From positions 1 to 9,153 of the forward strand of contig USSR01000236.1 in the NCBI GenBank assembly GCA_900557355.1: a stretch of 9,153 bases of DNA. Direction: 5' to 3'. Both the position numbers and the translations under genes were made by a program. This DNA is from an uncultured Bacteroides sp. Its GTDB lineage: Bacteria; Bacteroidota; Bacteroidia; Bacteroidales; Bacteroidaceae. The notes under the pieces are model-generated. The model was not told where the DNA came from, did no database searches, and saw only the letters and a list, made by a program, of their open reading frames with translations. Each line of letters starts with the position of its first letter. The first letter of the stretch is position 1. Positions 1 to 7,862 of the stretch are shown piece after piece.

Positions 1-900
1 AAATTCAATATCATTGATAAGCCCAATTTGAGAAGTTCGCATACGCGTGTAACTTTGCGGGGTGGGGGAATTATTTTCCTTTTGGGAGTATGGATGTACA
101 TTGCGTTTTATGGTCTTTCCTATCCATATTTTCTTTGTGGGCTGACACTTGTCTCCGGAATCAGTTTTATAGATGACATTCGCTCCGTGCCCAATAGGTT
201 GCGTCTGTCTGTACATGTTGTTTCCATATTCATGATATTTCAGGAGTTGGGACTTATAAAGACAGAAACATGGTGGAGCCTTATTCCAGCATTAATCTTT
301 TGTGTAGGAGTTGTCAACGCCTTTAACTTTATGGATGGCATTAATGGAATAACAGGTGCCTATTCATTGTCCATACTGTTTCCTTTGTGCTATCTGAACA
401 ATTCTATAGAATTTATAGACAGCCATTTTCTGATAGTTGTGATGATGAGTGTAGGTATCTTTTGTATATTCAATTTTCGTAAAAAAGCCAGATGCTTTGC
501 CGGAGATGTAGGAGCGGTAGGAATAGCTTTTATCATATTGTTTCTGGTAGGAAAGTTGCTTCTGTTTACGAACAATCTAACTTATCTCCTTTTGTTGGCT
601 GTGTATGGAGTGGATACTGCTTGCACAATGATACATAGGATTATACTGCATGAAAAGTTGGGTGAAGCACATCGTAAGCACTTATATCAATTGATGGCAA
701 ATGAATTGAAACTGCCGCATGTATTAGTTTCTTCACTTTATATGTTATTGCAATTGTCCATATCATTCGGATTGATATGTTTTCCTGTTAATGGCTGGAT
801 TTATTTTTTTTCAATATGTGCGGTTCTGGTGTTTGCTTATGTACTGTTCATCAGAAAATATTATCATTTGCATAGAGAATATTTAGAAATGAAATTATGA
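1..900 (+). CDS. Polyprenyl-phosphate sugar-1-phosphate transferase, MraY/WecA/WbpL family (5' end cut off by window)
   Basis: Integral inner-membrane enzyme of the PNPT family. Members transfer an (N-acetyl)hexosamine-1-phosphate from a UDP-sugar to undecaprenyl phosphate, the step that starts a lipid-linked glycan. The frame is open from base 1 and the first codons read KFNIIDKPN, followed by RSSH and RGGG. This is the usual text after the first helix of the family, so the gene starts left of the window and the TTG at 28 is not the start. Key motifs, numbered from base 1: the Mg-binding Asp pair DD at about residues 58-59, NFMDGING at about 109-116, GDVG at about 168-171, and a C-terminal cytoplasmic HRIILHEKLGEAHRKHLYQ at about 212-230, typical of the WbpL/WecA branch. 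Many hydrophobic helices lie between. Roughly 299 codons are present, so probably only a few dozen are missing. The stop overlaps the next gene by ATGA. The sugar specificity cannot be read from the sequence. Confidence 0.93.
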   Translation, partial: KFNIIDKPNLRSSHTRVTLRGGGIIFLLGVWMYIAFYGLSYPYFLCGLTLVSGISFIDDIRSVPNRLRLSVHVVSIFMIFQELGLIKTETWWSLIPALIFCVGVVNAFNFMDGINGITGAYSLSILFPLCYLNNSIEFIDSHFLIVVMMSVGIFCIFNFRKKARCFAGDVGAVGIAFIILFLVGKLLLFTNNLTYLLLLAVYGVDTACTMIHRIILHEKLGEAHRKHLYQLMANELKLPHVLVSSLYMLLQLSISFGLICFPVNGWIYFFSICAVLVFAYVLFIRKYYHLHREYLEMKL

Positions 901-1841
901 ATATACTAATTACGGGCATTCACGGCTTTGTTGGCAGCAACTTGGTGAACATCCTGTCACAACATCATGTACTTTATGGACTTGACATTATTTCTCCTGA
1001 TAAAGAAGGAGTAGTAATGACCTATTCTTGGGATGATATGGACAATGATCGTCTTCCGGAAGTGGATGCAATCATTCATCTGGCAGGCAAGGCGCATGAT
1101 ACAAAGAATAAAGCAAAAGCAGATACGTATTTTAAAGTGAATACGGAATTGACCAAGAAGATATACGATTATTTCTTGCGCAAGAATATTGCAAAATTCA
1201 TGTTTTTCAGTACGGTAAAGGCGGCTGCAGATACCGTGGCTGATGAATATTTGACTGAAGAAATTCTTCCCGAACCGGTCGGCCCTTATGGAGAGAGTAA
1301 GATAGCAGCAGAAAACTATATATTGTCTCATCCTGCCGCAGAAAAGCAATCGGTATACATACTTCGCCCCTGTATGATTCACGGACCCGGGAATAAAGGC
1401 AATTTGAATTTGCTTTATCAGGTTGTCCGCAAAGGCATTCCCTGGCCGTTGGGAGCATTTGAAAACAGGCGTACCTTTACATCGATGGCAAATCTATGTT
1501 TTGCGGTAGAACGTTTTATGGACACTGAAGTGGCAGGTGGAATTTATCATATAGGAGATGATGAATCACTGTCGACCAATGAACTGATAGAGACCATGTG
1601 CATCGCTATGGGGCGTAAGGCCCGCATCTGGCATATTCCTTCCCGTTTGATGGAAGGTGTAGCCCGGATAGGTACGCTGTTGCACCTGCCGCTCAATTCA
1701 GAACGTCTTCGTAAATTGACAGAAAATTATGTAGTAAGCAATATGAAAATAAAGAAGGCTTTATCAATAAAACAGTTTCCTGTAAGAGCAAAAGAGGGAT
1801 TGGCTGATACAATCCGGAGTTTTCAAAATAATCAAGTATAG
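897..1841 (+). CDS. NAD(P)-dependent nucleotide-sugar epimerase/reductase (extended SDR family)
   Basis: 314-residue cytoplasmic enzyme of the extended short-chain dehydrogenase family (UDP-glucose 4-epimerase-like). Visible features are the N-terminal Rossmann motif GIHGFVG (residues 7-13) after MNILIT, an acidic D30 at the end of beta-2 suggesting NAD binding, HLAGKAHD (61-68), an active-site Ser in FFSTVKA (S105), and the catalytic YGESK (Y131, K135). RP at 157-158 and a nucleotide-sugar region with NRRTF follow. Length is normal for the family. The ATG overlaps the stop of the upstream transferase (ATGA), so the two are probably translationally coupled. The HLAGKAH and NRRTF text resembles the WbpV/WbpK/WreQ type of 4-keto-sugar reductases that sit beside WbpL-type transferases in Pseudomonas and Rhizobium. 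Inference: it makes the UDP-sugar used by the upstream gene (for example UDP-FucNAc or UDP-QuiNAc). A true 4-epimerase is the main alternative. Family call is firm; the reaction is not. Confidence 0.9.
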   Translation: MNILITGIHGFVGSNLVNILSQHHVLYGLDIISPDKEGVVMTYSWDDMDNDRLPEVDAIIHLAGKAHDTKNKAKADTYFKVNTELTKKIYDYFLRKNIAKFMFFSTVKAAADTVADEYLTEEILPEPVGPYGESKIAAENYILSHPAAEKQSVYILRPCMIHGPGNKGNLNLLYQVVRKGIPWPLGAFENRRTFTSMANLCFAVERFMDTEVAGGIYHIGDDESLSTNELIETMCIAMGRKARIWHIPSRLMEGVARIGTLLHLPLNSERLRKLTENYVVSNMKIKKALSIKQFPVRAKEGLADTIRSFQNNQV

Positions 1842-1844
1842 AAT

Positions 1845-2828
1845 ATGTCCCCCTTTATCTCAATTATTGTGCCAGTATACAATGTCGAGCATTTTATAGC
1901 ACGATGTGCCCGTTCTCTTTTCGGGCAATCGATGAAAGATATTGAATATATATTTGTAGACGATTGTACTCCTGACCGGAGTGTGGAGGTGCTTCGTCAG
2001 GTAATGGATGAATATAAATCCAGACAATTGAATGTAAAAATCATTTCCCATAATTGTAATCAAGGGCCAGGGAGCGCACGCAATACAGGATTGAAGATTG
2101 CTTCAGGCGAATATATTTACTTTTGTGACAGTGACGATTGGCTGGAACCCGACGCAATGGAAAGACTGCATGAAACTGCTCAAAGGACAGGTGCGGATCT
2201 TGTTTGGTTTGACTGGTACTTGTCTTTTTCTTCAAAAGAAAGATGGATGCATGAAGAAGAAGAAGAGAACCCCATTGCTTGCTTGAAGTCTATATTGTCG
2301 GGAAAGTTAAAATTCAATCTTTGGAATAAGATAGTGAGACGGGCACTATATATAGAACATGAAGTTTATTTTCCCGAAGGACACCGTATGGCGGAAGATA
2401 TGATAATGATTAAGCTTTATGCGTATGTGAATAATATCTGTTATATCCCGCTTCCCCTTTATCATTATACATGTAACAATTATTCCTCTTTGACAAACTC
2501 TCATTCCGAAGAATATTTCATTCAGATACGCCATAATTCAGATGCAATAATTCATTTCCTTCAGACCATATATGGTGATATGTTGGATATCGAATTGCAA
2601 TATTTCAAATTGAACGTTAAGCTACCTTTTCTTATCACGAATGACAAATCTTCTTATAAACGATGGCTGGAATGGTATCCCGAAGCTAATTCGTTTATTA
2701 AACGAAACACGGTTATCTCTTTTAAAATTCGTTTATTGCAGCGAATGGCGGTATATCGCCAGTTTTGGTATATTCGTTTGTATTATTTCCTGGTTTATAA
2801 AGTAGTGGCTACTATCATTTATAAATAA
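1845..2828 (+). CDS. Family 2 glycosyltransferase (GT-A fold)
   Basis: 327-residue glycosyltransferase that should add one sugar to the lipid-linked repeat unit at the cytoplasmic face of the inner membrane. The N-terminus SIIVPVYNVEHFI (residues 6-18) is the classic GT2 nucleotide-binding strand. It is followed by IFVDDCTPD (36-44), then GPGSARNTGL (74-83), and the metal-binding DSDDW (95-99). The later NLWNK (158-162) and AEDM (183-186, the likely catalytic-base region) are typical of the capsule/EpsH-like GT2 group, as are the LYHY and S-rich segments after them. The C-terminal part (about 260-327) is basic and aromatic, ending in a hydrophobic stretch that may sit on the membrane. The ATG is 3 bp after the epimerase stop; the next gene begins 5 bp after this one ends. 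Donor and linkage cannot be told from sequence. Confidence 0.93.
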   Translation: MSPFISIIVPVYNVEHFIARCARSLFGQSMKDIEYIFVDDCTPDRSVEVLRQVMDEYKSRQLNVKIISHNCNQGPGSARNTGLKIASGEYIYFCDSDDWLEPDAMERLHETAQRTGADLVWFDWYLSFSSKERWMHEEEEENPIACLKSILSGKLKFNLWNKIVRRALYIEHEVYFPEGHRMAEDMIMIKLYAYVNNICYIPLPLYHYTCNNYSSLTNSHSEEYFIQIRHNSDAIIHFLQTIYGDMLDIELQYFKLNVKLPFLITNDKSSYKRWLEWYPEANSFIKRNTVISFKIRLLQRMAVYRQFWYIRLYYFLVYKVVATIIYK

Positions 2829-2833
2829 AATAT

Positions 2834-4129
2834 ATGATTCAAAGTCTATTCATATTATTTGCCGGCATTGCTACAAGTTTTTTCTTTTTTCCGTTTCAGT
2901 TTGCATTCTTGCCGGGAGTGAATACAAAAATGTTGATGGCTGTTGTGGGAGTTGCAATTGCAGGTTTCCGGATGCTCAAGAATCGTACAGAGGGAGTGTC
3001 AAGAGAATTTCTTATGATATGTATATGGGCTACCGCTTTCTCTTTGATATGTTTACATTCTGTCACATATAACAATACACCTGATTATGCCTATGCTTCT
3101 TACATTGTTTCAATGCTTGTATGGTTGTCGGCGGCGTATGCAGTATGTCAGTTTATACAATACGTGCATGGGACTATTTCTTTTCGTCTGCTCGCCGATT
3201 ACTTGATAGGAGTCTGTGTGTTCCAGTGCCTGATAGCTTTGCTAATTGATTTTTCGATGCCGGTCAAAATGTTTATTGATGCCTTTATCAATCAGGATGA
3301 AGGATTTCTGACGGAGATAGGCCGTATTTATGGCATCGGTGCATCTTTGGATGTAGCAGGTACTCGATTTGCCGCTGTATTGGTAGTGCTTATGGTACTG
3401 ATTTGTACCGATGAGCAGGTAAAGGAAAATAAGAAATGGCTGACGGTTTACCTAGTGTCATTCGTCATCATATCGGCTATCGGCAATATGATTGCCCGGA
3501 CAACATCTGTGGGGTTGCTGGTTTCTCTTGTCTACTTTGTATTTGCTACCCGCATTACTTGGATAAATATCCCCAAAAGTAATCTGCTATTGTGGATATG
3601 GATGTTGGGCATCTTTGTGATAATGATTTCGTTGATTGTTTTTTTGTATAATTATAATGAGACAATTCATGATTTGCTCCGTTTTGGCTTCGAAGGTTTC
3701 TTCAACTGGATAGAGCATGGAAAGTGGGAGACCAGGTCGACGGATCATCTTGAGACAATGTGGAAATGGCCGGAGTCAGACAAAACCTGGCTTTGGGGAG
3801 ATGGTTATTTTAACCATCCCGATATGTTGGACCCGACTTACAAAGGACGTATGACACTAGGATTCTATATGGCTACAGACATCGGTTATCTCCGTTTTAT
3901 TTACTATTGCGGTTTACCGGGTATGCTTGTTTTCTGTTCATTTCTATTGTATATGGCAGTGCTTTGCTATAAAAAATATGATCGGGAGAGAATATTATTT
4001 TTTCTTTTAATCATTCTTCAACTGGCTATTTTTAGTAAAGTGGCTACGGATATATTTTTGGTTTTTGCCTATTTTTTTTGTGCGCGCATTCAGCGGGAAC
4101 GACGAAATTTATCTTATTACCGGAAATAA
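2834..4129 (+). CDS. Polytopic membrane protein, probable Wzy-type polysaccharide polymerase
   Basis: 431-residue protein made mostly of hydrophobic segments (roughly 10-12 by eye), beginning directly with a membrane helix at residues 2-28. A large hydrophilic loop lies at about 264-340. It carries RSTDHLETMW and WGDGYFNHP and then ATDIGYLRFIYYCGLPG leading into the last helices. A big periplasmic loop followed by a DxGxLR-like segment is the pattern of Wzy/O-antigen polymerases in capsule loci. Another charged loop holds RIYGIGASLDVAGTRFA (about 164-180). These proteins join lipid-linked repeat units in the periplasm, and this is the only candidate polymerase in the window. Sequence conservation in the family is poor, so the call rests on topology, the loop pattern and context. 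An O-antigen ligase-like role is the main alternative. A run of eight T at 4072-4079 lies near the 3' end, only about 17 codons from the stop. Confidence 0.82.
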   Translation: MIQSLFILFAGIATSFFFFPFQFAFLPGVNTKMLMAVVGVAIAGFRMLKNRTEGVSREFLMICIWATAFSLICLHSVTYNNTPDYAYASYIVSMLVWLSAAYAVCQFIQYVHGTISFRLLADYLIGVCVFQCLIALLIDFSMPVKMFIDAFINQDEGFLTEIGRIYGIGASLDVAGTRFAAVLVVLMVLICTDEQVKENKKWLTVYLVSFVIISAIGNMIARTTSVGLLVSLVYFVFATRITWINIPKSNLLLWIWMLGIFVIMISLIVFLYNYNETIHDLLRFGFEGFFNWIEHGKWETRSTDHLETMWKWPESDKTWLWGDGYFNHPDMLDPTYKGRMTLGFYMATDIGYLRFIYYCGLPGMLVFCSFLLYMAVLCYKKYDRERILFFLLIILQLAIFSKVATDIFLVFAYFFCARIQRERRNLSYYRK

Positions 4130-4162
4130 TGATGCCAGATAATTAACTAATTTTTGTGTATA

Positions 4163-5179
4163 ATGACTGATAATAAAAGAAACGATGTTAATCGTAACAT
4201 AGGTTTGGACATAATTAGATGTATTGCCATCTTATTTGTGATAAGCTGTCATTTTTTCTTATTGAACACTTCATTGAGAGAGGTTCCTTTTCATGGTATA
4301 TCCTTATTTATCCAGGCCACTGTTCTCTCCTTATGTCTGACGGCAGTACCTCTCTTTGTCATCTTGACCGGATATTTGAATATCAATAAGCAATGTAGCT
4401 GGAAATATTATAAGAATATCAAGAAAGTTCTGTTTTCGTATATTCTCTTTTCCATTATAACTATATTATTCAGAAAATATTATTTGAACGAAACATTGTC
4501 ATGGGTAGAATGGGGACTGAAAATTTTAGATTTTTCTGCGATTCCCTATGGTTGGTATATTGAGATGTGGATTGGTTTATATCTTCTAACTCCTTTTTTG
4601 AATATACTTTATAATAATATTGAGGGACAACGGAACAAACAGTTATTAATTATTATTTTATTTGTAACAACCACATTTCCGCATTGGCTGAATAGAAATG
4701 AAATGCATCTTTTTCCAGGTTATTGGCAGAAATGTTGGCCGTTGATATTCTACTTTGCAGGTGCTTATATACACGAATATCAGCCTAAGATAAAGAGAAA
4801 TATTGCGTGGGTGTCAATTATTGGCATTTGTCTGTTCAATCCGATATTGAATCTTATATTACCTACTCCTTCACTTATATTGTTTGGTGGAGGCTCGGAA
4901 GATGTCTGTTCTTTTTTTATAGCGATATTAGTGTTTTTGCAATGTTATCAACTTACCATAAAAAAGACTATATTAAAGAGTTTTATTGTGAATCTTTCTC
5001 TTTGTTCATTAGATGTATATCTATGCTGCTATATCTTCGATGCGTTTTATTATCCGATATTTAAAGCGGAGTTTTATAACTCTCAAGCTCAATTCGGGCT
5101 TTATTTCTTTGTACTAGTCCCTTTGGTTCTTTTTTCTTCATTTATTGTAGCATGGTTTAAAATGTTCTTGAAACAATGA
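4163..5179 (+). CDS. Membrane acyltransferase, acyltransferase-3 (OafA/NodX) family
   Basis: 338-residue multi-pass protein. The N-terminus has the family signature GLDIIRCIAILFVISCH (residues 14-30), with D16, R19 and H30; the R and H are the conserved pair needed by family members. LTAVPLFVILTGYLN follows in the next helix pair, then GWYIEMWIGLYLLTPFL, another family hallmark. Such proteins use cytoplasmic acetyl-CoA (or another acyl-CoA) to O-acylate a sugar of a surface glycan across the inner membrane. I chose ATG 4163. An in-frame TTG at 4154 would add only three residues (MCI) and has nothing to favour it. The 33 bp before the start is the largest spacer in the window. The gene is clearly more AT-rich than its neighbours (13 G+C in the 60 bases at 4441-4500), suggesting separate acquisition. 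The stop overlaps the next gene by ATGA. Confidence 0.88.
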   Translation: MTDNKRNDVNRNIGLDIIRCIAILFVISCHFFLLNTSLREVPFHGISLFIQATVLSLCLTAVPLFVILTGYLNINKQCSWKYYKNIKKVLFSYILFSIITILFRKYYLNETLSWVEWGLKILDFSAIPYGWYIEMWIGLYLLTPFLNILYNNIEGQRNKQLLIIILFVTTTFPHWLNRNEMHLFPGYWQKCWPLIFYFAGAYIHEYQPKIKRNIAWVSIIGICLFNPILNLILPTPSLILFGGGSEDVCSFFIAILVFLQCYQLTIKKTILKSFIVNLSLCSLDVYLCCYIFDAFYYPIFKAEFYNSQAQFGLYFFVLVPLVLFSSFIVAWFKMFLKQ

Positions 5180-6315
5180 AAATAGTTTATTGCATAGCCG
5201 GGACCTATAATTCCGGTGGGATGGAGCGTGTGCTTGCCAACAAATCCAATTACTTGGTGCGTAAAGGTCATGAGATTGTGATTGTAACAACCGACCAATG
5301 CGGAAGGCCCCCTTTCTTTGAGTTGGACAAACGTATTCGTTGTTATGATTTGAATGTGAAGTATGAAGAGAATAATGGAGGAACTTTCTTGAATAAATTG
5401 CTGCATTATCCATTCAAACAAAGAAAGCATAAGAAGAGATTGACCGACTTGCTGTCAGAGTTAAAAGCAGACGTGGTCGTATCTATGTTTTGCAATGATG
5501 CTTCATTTTTATGGAAAATAAAGGATGGCAGCAAGAAAGTCCTTGAAATTCATTTTTGCCGTTATAAAAGACTGCAATATGCCCGTAAAGGGCTTTGGAA
5601 GCTGGCAGACCAATACCGGAGTCGGAAGGACTTGAAGACTGTGAAAAAGTATGATAAGTTTGTCGTGCTGACACATGAAGACAAAAAATACTGGGGAGAT
5701 ATCTCCGGTATAGTGGTAATACCGAATTCTTTAACTTTTCCGGTCTCCAAAGAACCTTCTGCTTTGCATAATAAAAAAGTGATAGCAGTGGGTCGTTATG
5801 ATTATCAGAAAGGGTTTGATTTATTGATTGAGGTTTGGAGCATGCTACATCGTATCCGGCCGGAGTGGACGTTGGATATCATTGGAAACGGAGAATGGGC
5901 GAACCGCCTGCAACGGCAGATTGAGAGTTTCGGGCTCAACCGATGTATATGTCTTAAATCATCCGCCAATCATATCGAAGAAGAGTATATGCAGGCCTCA
6001 TTGTTGGTGATGTCTTCCCGCTATGAAGGGTTGCCCATGGTGCTGTTGGAGGCACAGTCGTTTGGATTGCCGATAGTCTCTTTTGCCTGCAAATGCGGGC
6101 CGAGGGATATTATCACAGATGGCGAGGATGGCTTTTTAGTACCTGAAGGAGAACTTGCCACTATGGCAGACCGGATATTGACATTGATGGATAACGAAGT
6201 ATTGCGTAAACGCATGGGACAAGCTGCGCAAATAAATTGTCGTCGATTCTCTGAATCCGTGGTGATGGAAAAATGGGAAAGATTGTTTCTCCAACTAGTA
6301 AATAGAAAAATATGA
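5176..6315 (+). CDS. Family 4 glycosyltransferase (GT-B fold, AmsD-like)
   Basis: 379-residue retaining glycosyltransferase with two Rossmann-like domains. The N-terminal acceptor domain starts MKIVYCIAGTYNSGGMERVL, with the GG loop at 14-15. The domain linker is followed by VIPNS (181-185), VGRYDYQKG (205-213, the R/K pair that binds the donor phosphates), IIGNGE (235-240), and the catalytic EX7E motif E284-E292 in SRYEGLPMVLLEA. GPRDII and DGEDGFLV come after it. The GGMER start and overall layout match the AmsD-like group of amylovoran/capsule enzymes. Length is normal, and the basic stretch KQRKHKKR (81-88) may help it sit on the membrane. It should transfer a sugar from a nucleotide donor to the growing lipid-linked unit; donor unknown. 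It overlaps the preceding and following acyltransferase genes by ATGA at both ends, yet its base composition is well above that of the upstream gene. Confidence 0.94.
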   Translation: MKIVYCIAGTYNSGGMERVLANKSNYLVRKGHEIVIVTTDQCGRPPFFELDKRIRCYDLNVKYEENNGGTFLNKLLHYPFKQRKHKKRLTDLLSELKADVVVSMFCNDASFLWKIKDGSKKVLEIHFCRYKRLQYARKGLWKLADQYRSRKDLKTVKKYDKFVVLTHEDKKYWGDISGIVVIPNSLTFPVSKEPSALHNKKVIAVGRYDYQKGFDLLIEVWSMLHRIRPEWTLDIIGNGEWANRLQRQIESFGLNRCICLKSSANHIEEEYMQASLLVMSSRYEGLPMVLLEAQSFGLPIVSFACKCGPRDIITDGEDGFLVPEGELATMADRILTLMDNEVLRKRMGQAAQINCRRFSESVVMEKWERLFLQLVNRKI

Positions 6316-7316
6316 TGGAAATTCAAGAACGTAAAAAATACATAGATATACTTAAGGGAATTGGTATTTTCTATGTCATTTTGGGACACGTCACTCATAC
6401 AAGCTTTTTATTTCGATATATCTATAGCTTCCATATGCCCCTGTTTTTTTTCATATCGGGGATGTTGTTTGTTCCTTCGAAGCATGTTTCCACGTCCGGT
6501 TATATAAAGAAGAAAGCGAACAGTCTGCTGATTCCTTATATCTTTTTTTATCTCGTGAGTCTTCTGTACTGGTATTTTGTAGAATATCGGATATTTGGGA
6601 GAGATGGTGACACAACCTTCCTGAATGAGTTATATAGAATATTTCACGGTACCGGAAGTATTGCAGCCGGAACATTGTGGTTTCTTCCTTGCCTCTTTTG
6701 TGTAGAAGTGCTGTATTGCTTCATGCACGATGAGCATCATAAATATGCGGGTGGCATTTATTCGGTCATAGTGTTTATTATCGGTTCAGTTTGCATCCAT
6801 TATCATTTCTGTCCGCAGATATTAGGCTTGTTGCAGGCACTTGTGGTGATGCCAGTATTTGCGGCAGGATATTATCTGCGTGATAAAATTGATGCTATTA
6901 TAGCAAGTCCGTTAAAAATGAAAGTTGCTATAATGTGCATTGCTTTGGTAGTCCAATATCTTTTACTGGATTATTCCATTCTTAATCTGGCAGGATTTGA
7001 ACTATCAGAGTTTTATATATTCTTTCCTCTAGCTTTTGCCGGCATTGCTTTTTATCTGATGCTATCACTCATCATCCGGAAGAACTTTTATTTGGAATGG
7101 ATAGGAAAGAACAGCTTGTTTATTTTTGCTTTTCATGGCCAGATATATCGTGGCATAATAATAATCCTTTCCATTTTTTTGAGCGTTTCATCGTCAGAGT
7201 TGCGTGAGGGTTATTTTTCTGCTGTATTGATAACAGTAATAACACTTTTCACGATGATTCCCGTTACATATATTTATAACAAGTGGGTTGCCCCGCTAAT
7301 AATGAAAAAGAAGTAG
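6312..7316 (+). CDS. Second membrane acyltransferase (acyltransferase-3 / fucose 4-O-acetylase-like, COG3594 type)
   Basis: 334-residue multi-pass membrane protein. The N-terminus YIDILKGIGIFYVILGHV has D12, K15 and H26, the short-branch version of the acyltransferase-3 motif in which K replaces the usual R. YSFHMPLFFFISGMLF (about 38-53) follows, then GTLWFLPCLF near residue 120 and FAFHGQIYR near the C-terminal third. These features fit the group that includes WcfO/OafA-like and fucose 4-O-acetylase-like proteins, which O-acetylate polysaccharide sugars. It is not a close copy of the acyltransferase at 4163-5179; the motif text differs. The start ATG 6312 overlaps the upstream stop (ATGA); ATG 6315 is in frame one codon later and equally possible. 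The next gene starts 4 bp after its stop. Acyl group and target sugar are not readable. Confidence 0.87.
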   Translation: MMEIQERKKYIDILKGIGIFYVILGHVTHTSFLFRYIYSFHMPLFFFISGMLFVPSKHVSTSGYIKKKANSLLIPYIFFYLVSLLYWYFVEYRIFGRDGDTTFLNELYRIFHGTGSIAAGTLWFLPCLFCVEVLYCFMHDEHHKYAGGIYSVIVFIIGSVCIHYHFCPQILGLLQALVVMPVFAAGYYLRDKIDAIIASPLKMKVAIMCIALVVQYLLLDYSILNLAGFELSEFYIFFPLAFAGIAFYLMLSLIIRKNFYLEWIGKNSLFIFAFHGQIYRGIIIILSIFLSVSSSELREGYFSAVLITVITLFTMIPVTYIYNKWVAPLIMKKK

Positions 7317-7320
7317 CGTT

Positions 7321-7839
7321 ATGTTTGAATTAATTCGCCAGGATTTGAAAGCCTATCGTAATGCCAGAGGAATGATTCAATGGAATGAGCCCTCTATTTT
7401 CTGTGTGCTTTTCTATCGGATTGGCCATGCCATAAGACAAATACGATTTAAACCGTTGCGTTTATTTCTTACACTAATCCATTATCCTTTCTACTTTTTG
7501 TGTAACGTGATTGTCGGAATATATATCCCTTGGCAAACAACCATTGGCGGCGGGCTCCGGATATACCATTACGGTTGTATATTCATTAATTCGGAGGTCA
7601 TTATAGGAAGCAACTGCGTCATGCGGCATGGCGTCACTATCGGAGTTAAAAAGATAGGAGAAAAAAGTCCGGTGATTGGCAATAATGTAGAATTCGGAGC
7701 AGGTGCCAAGGTTCTGGGAGCATTGAAAATAGGTGATAATGTGACTGTTGGAGCTAATGCCGTTGTTGTTTGCGACGTACCTACCGATTCGATAGCTGTT
7801 GGAGTACCGGCAAAAATATATCCTAAAAAACACGTCTGA
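7321..7839 (+). CDS. CysE-like hexapeptide-repeat acetyltransferase (left-handed beta-helix)
   Basis: 172-residue cytoplasmic acetyltransferase. The N-terminal half (about 1-65) is helical and partly hydrophobic. From about residue 66 hexapeptide repeats form a left-handed beta-helix: IGGGLRIYHYGCIFIN, EVIIGSNCVMRHGVTIG, and PVIGNNVEFGAGAKVLG with further IGDNVTVGANAVV turns. H83 and H103 sit where serine acetyltransferase has its catalytic histidines. It ends in GVPAKIYPKK, the usual tail of sugar and serine acetyltransferases. Genuine CysE is about 100 residues longer with a full N-terminal helical domain, so this is probably the short capsule-locus branch (WcaB-like) that acetylates a sugar or nucleotide sugar with acetyl-CoA, not a cysteine-pathway enzyme. 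Automatic annotation may well call it serine acetyltransferase. It begins 4 bp after the preceding acyltransferase gene and is followed by a 23 bp spacer. Confidence 0.9.
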   Translation: MFELIRQDLKAYRNARGMIQWNEPSIFCVLFYRIGHAIRQIRFKPLRLFLTLIHYPFYFLCNVIVGIYIPWQTTIGGGLRIYHYGCIFINSEVIIGSNCVMRHGVTIGVKKIGEKSPVIGNNVEFGAGAKVLGALKIGDNVTVGANAVVVCDVPTDSIAVGVPAKIYPKKHV

Positions 7840-7862
7840 CTTAACGATAAAACATCAAAATA

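Noticed and set aside
28..30. TTG at 28 as the start of the first gene
   Set aside because: The frame is open to base 1 and its codons match the conserved DKPN...RSSH...RGGG text of the family, so the gene simply begins outside the window.
957..1382. 141-residue open frame on the - strand
   Set aside because: It lies wholly inside the SDR gene, whose motifs are clear, and its translation shows no recognisable domain.
4072..4079. Run of eight T as a possible phase-variation slippage site
   Set aside because: It lies about 17 codons from the end of the polymerase gene, where a frameshift would change only the tail, and such runs are expected by chance in AT-rich membrane-protein genes.
4130..4162. 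Possible promoter or terminator in the largest spacer, which holds TAATTTTTG and TATAATG
   Set aside because: The Bacteroides -7 consensus TAnnTTTG is not matched exactly, there is no room for a -33 box outside the upstream gene, and no stem-loop is visible. It looks like an ordinary AT-rich intra-operon spacer.
7840..7862. Spacer before the second GT4-like gene as a regulatory site
   Set aside because: Only 23 bp, AT-rich, with no inverted repeat or promoter-like boxes.
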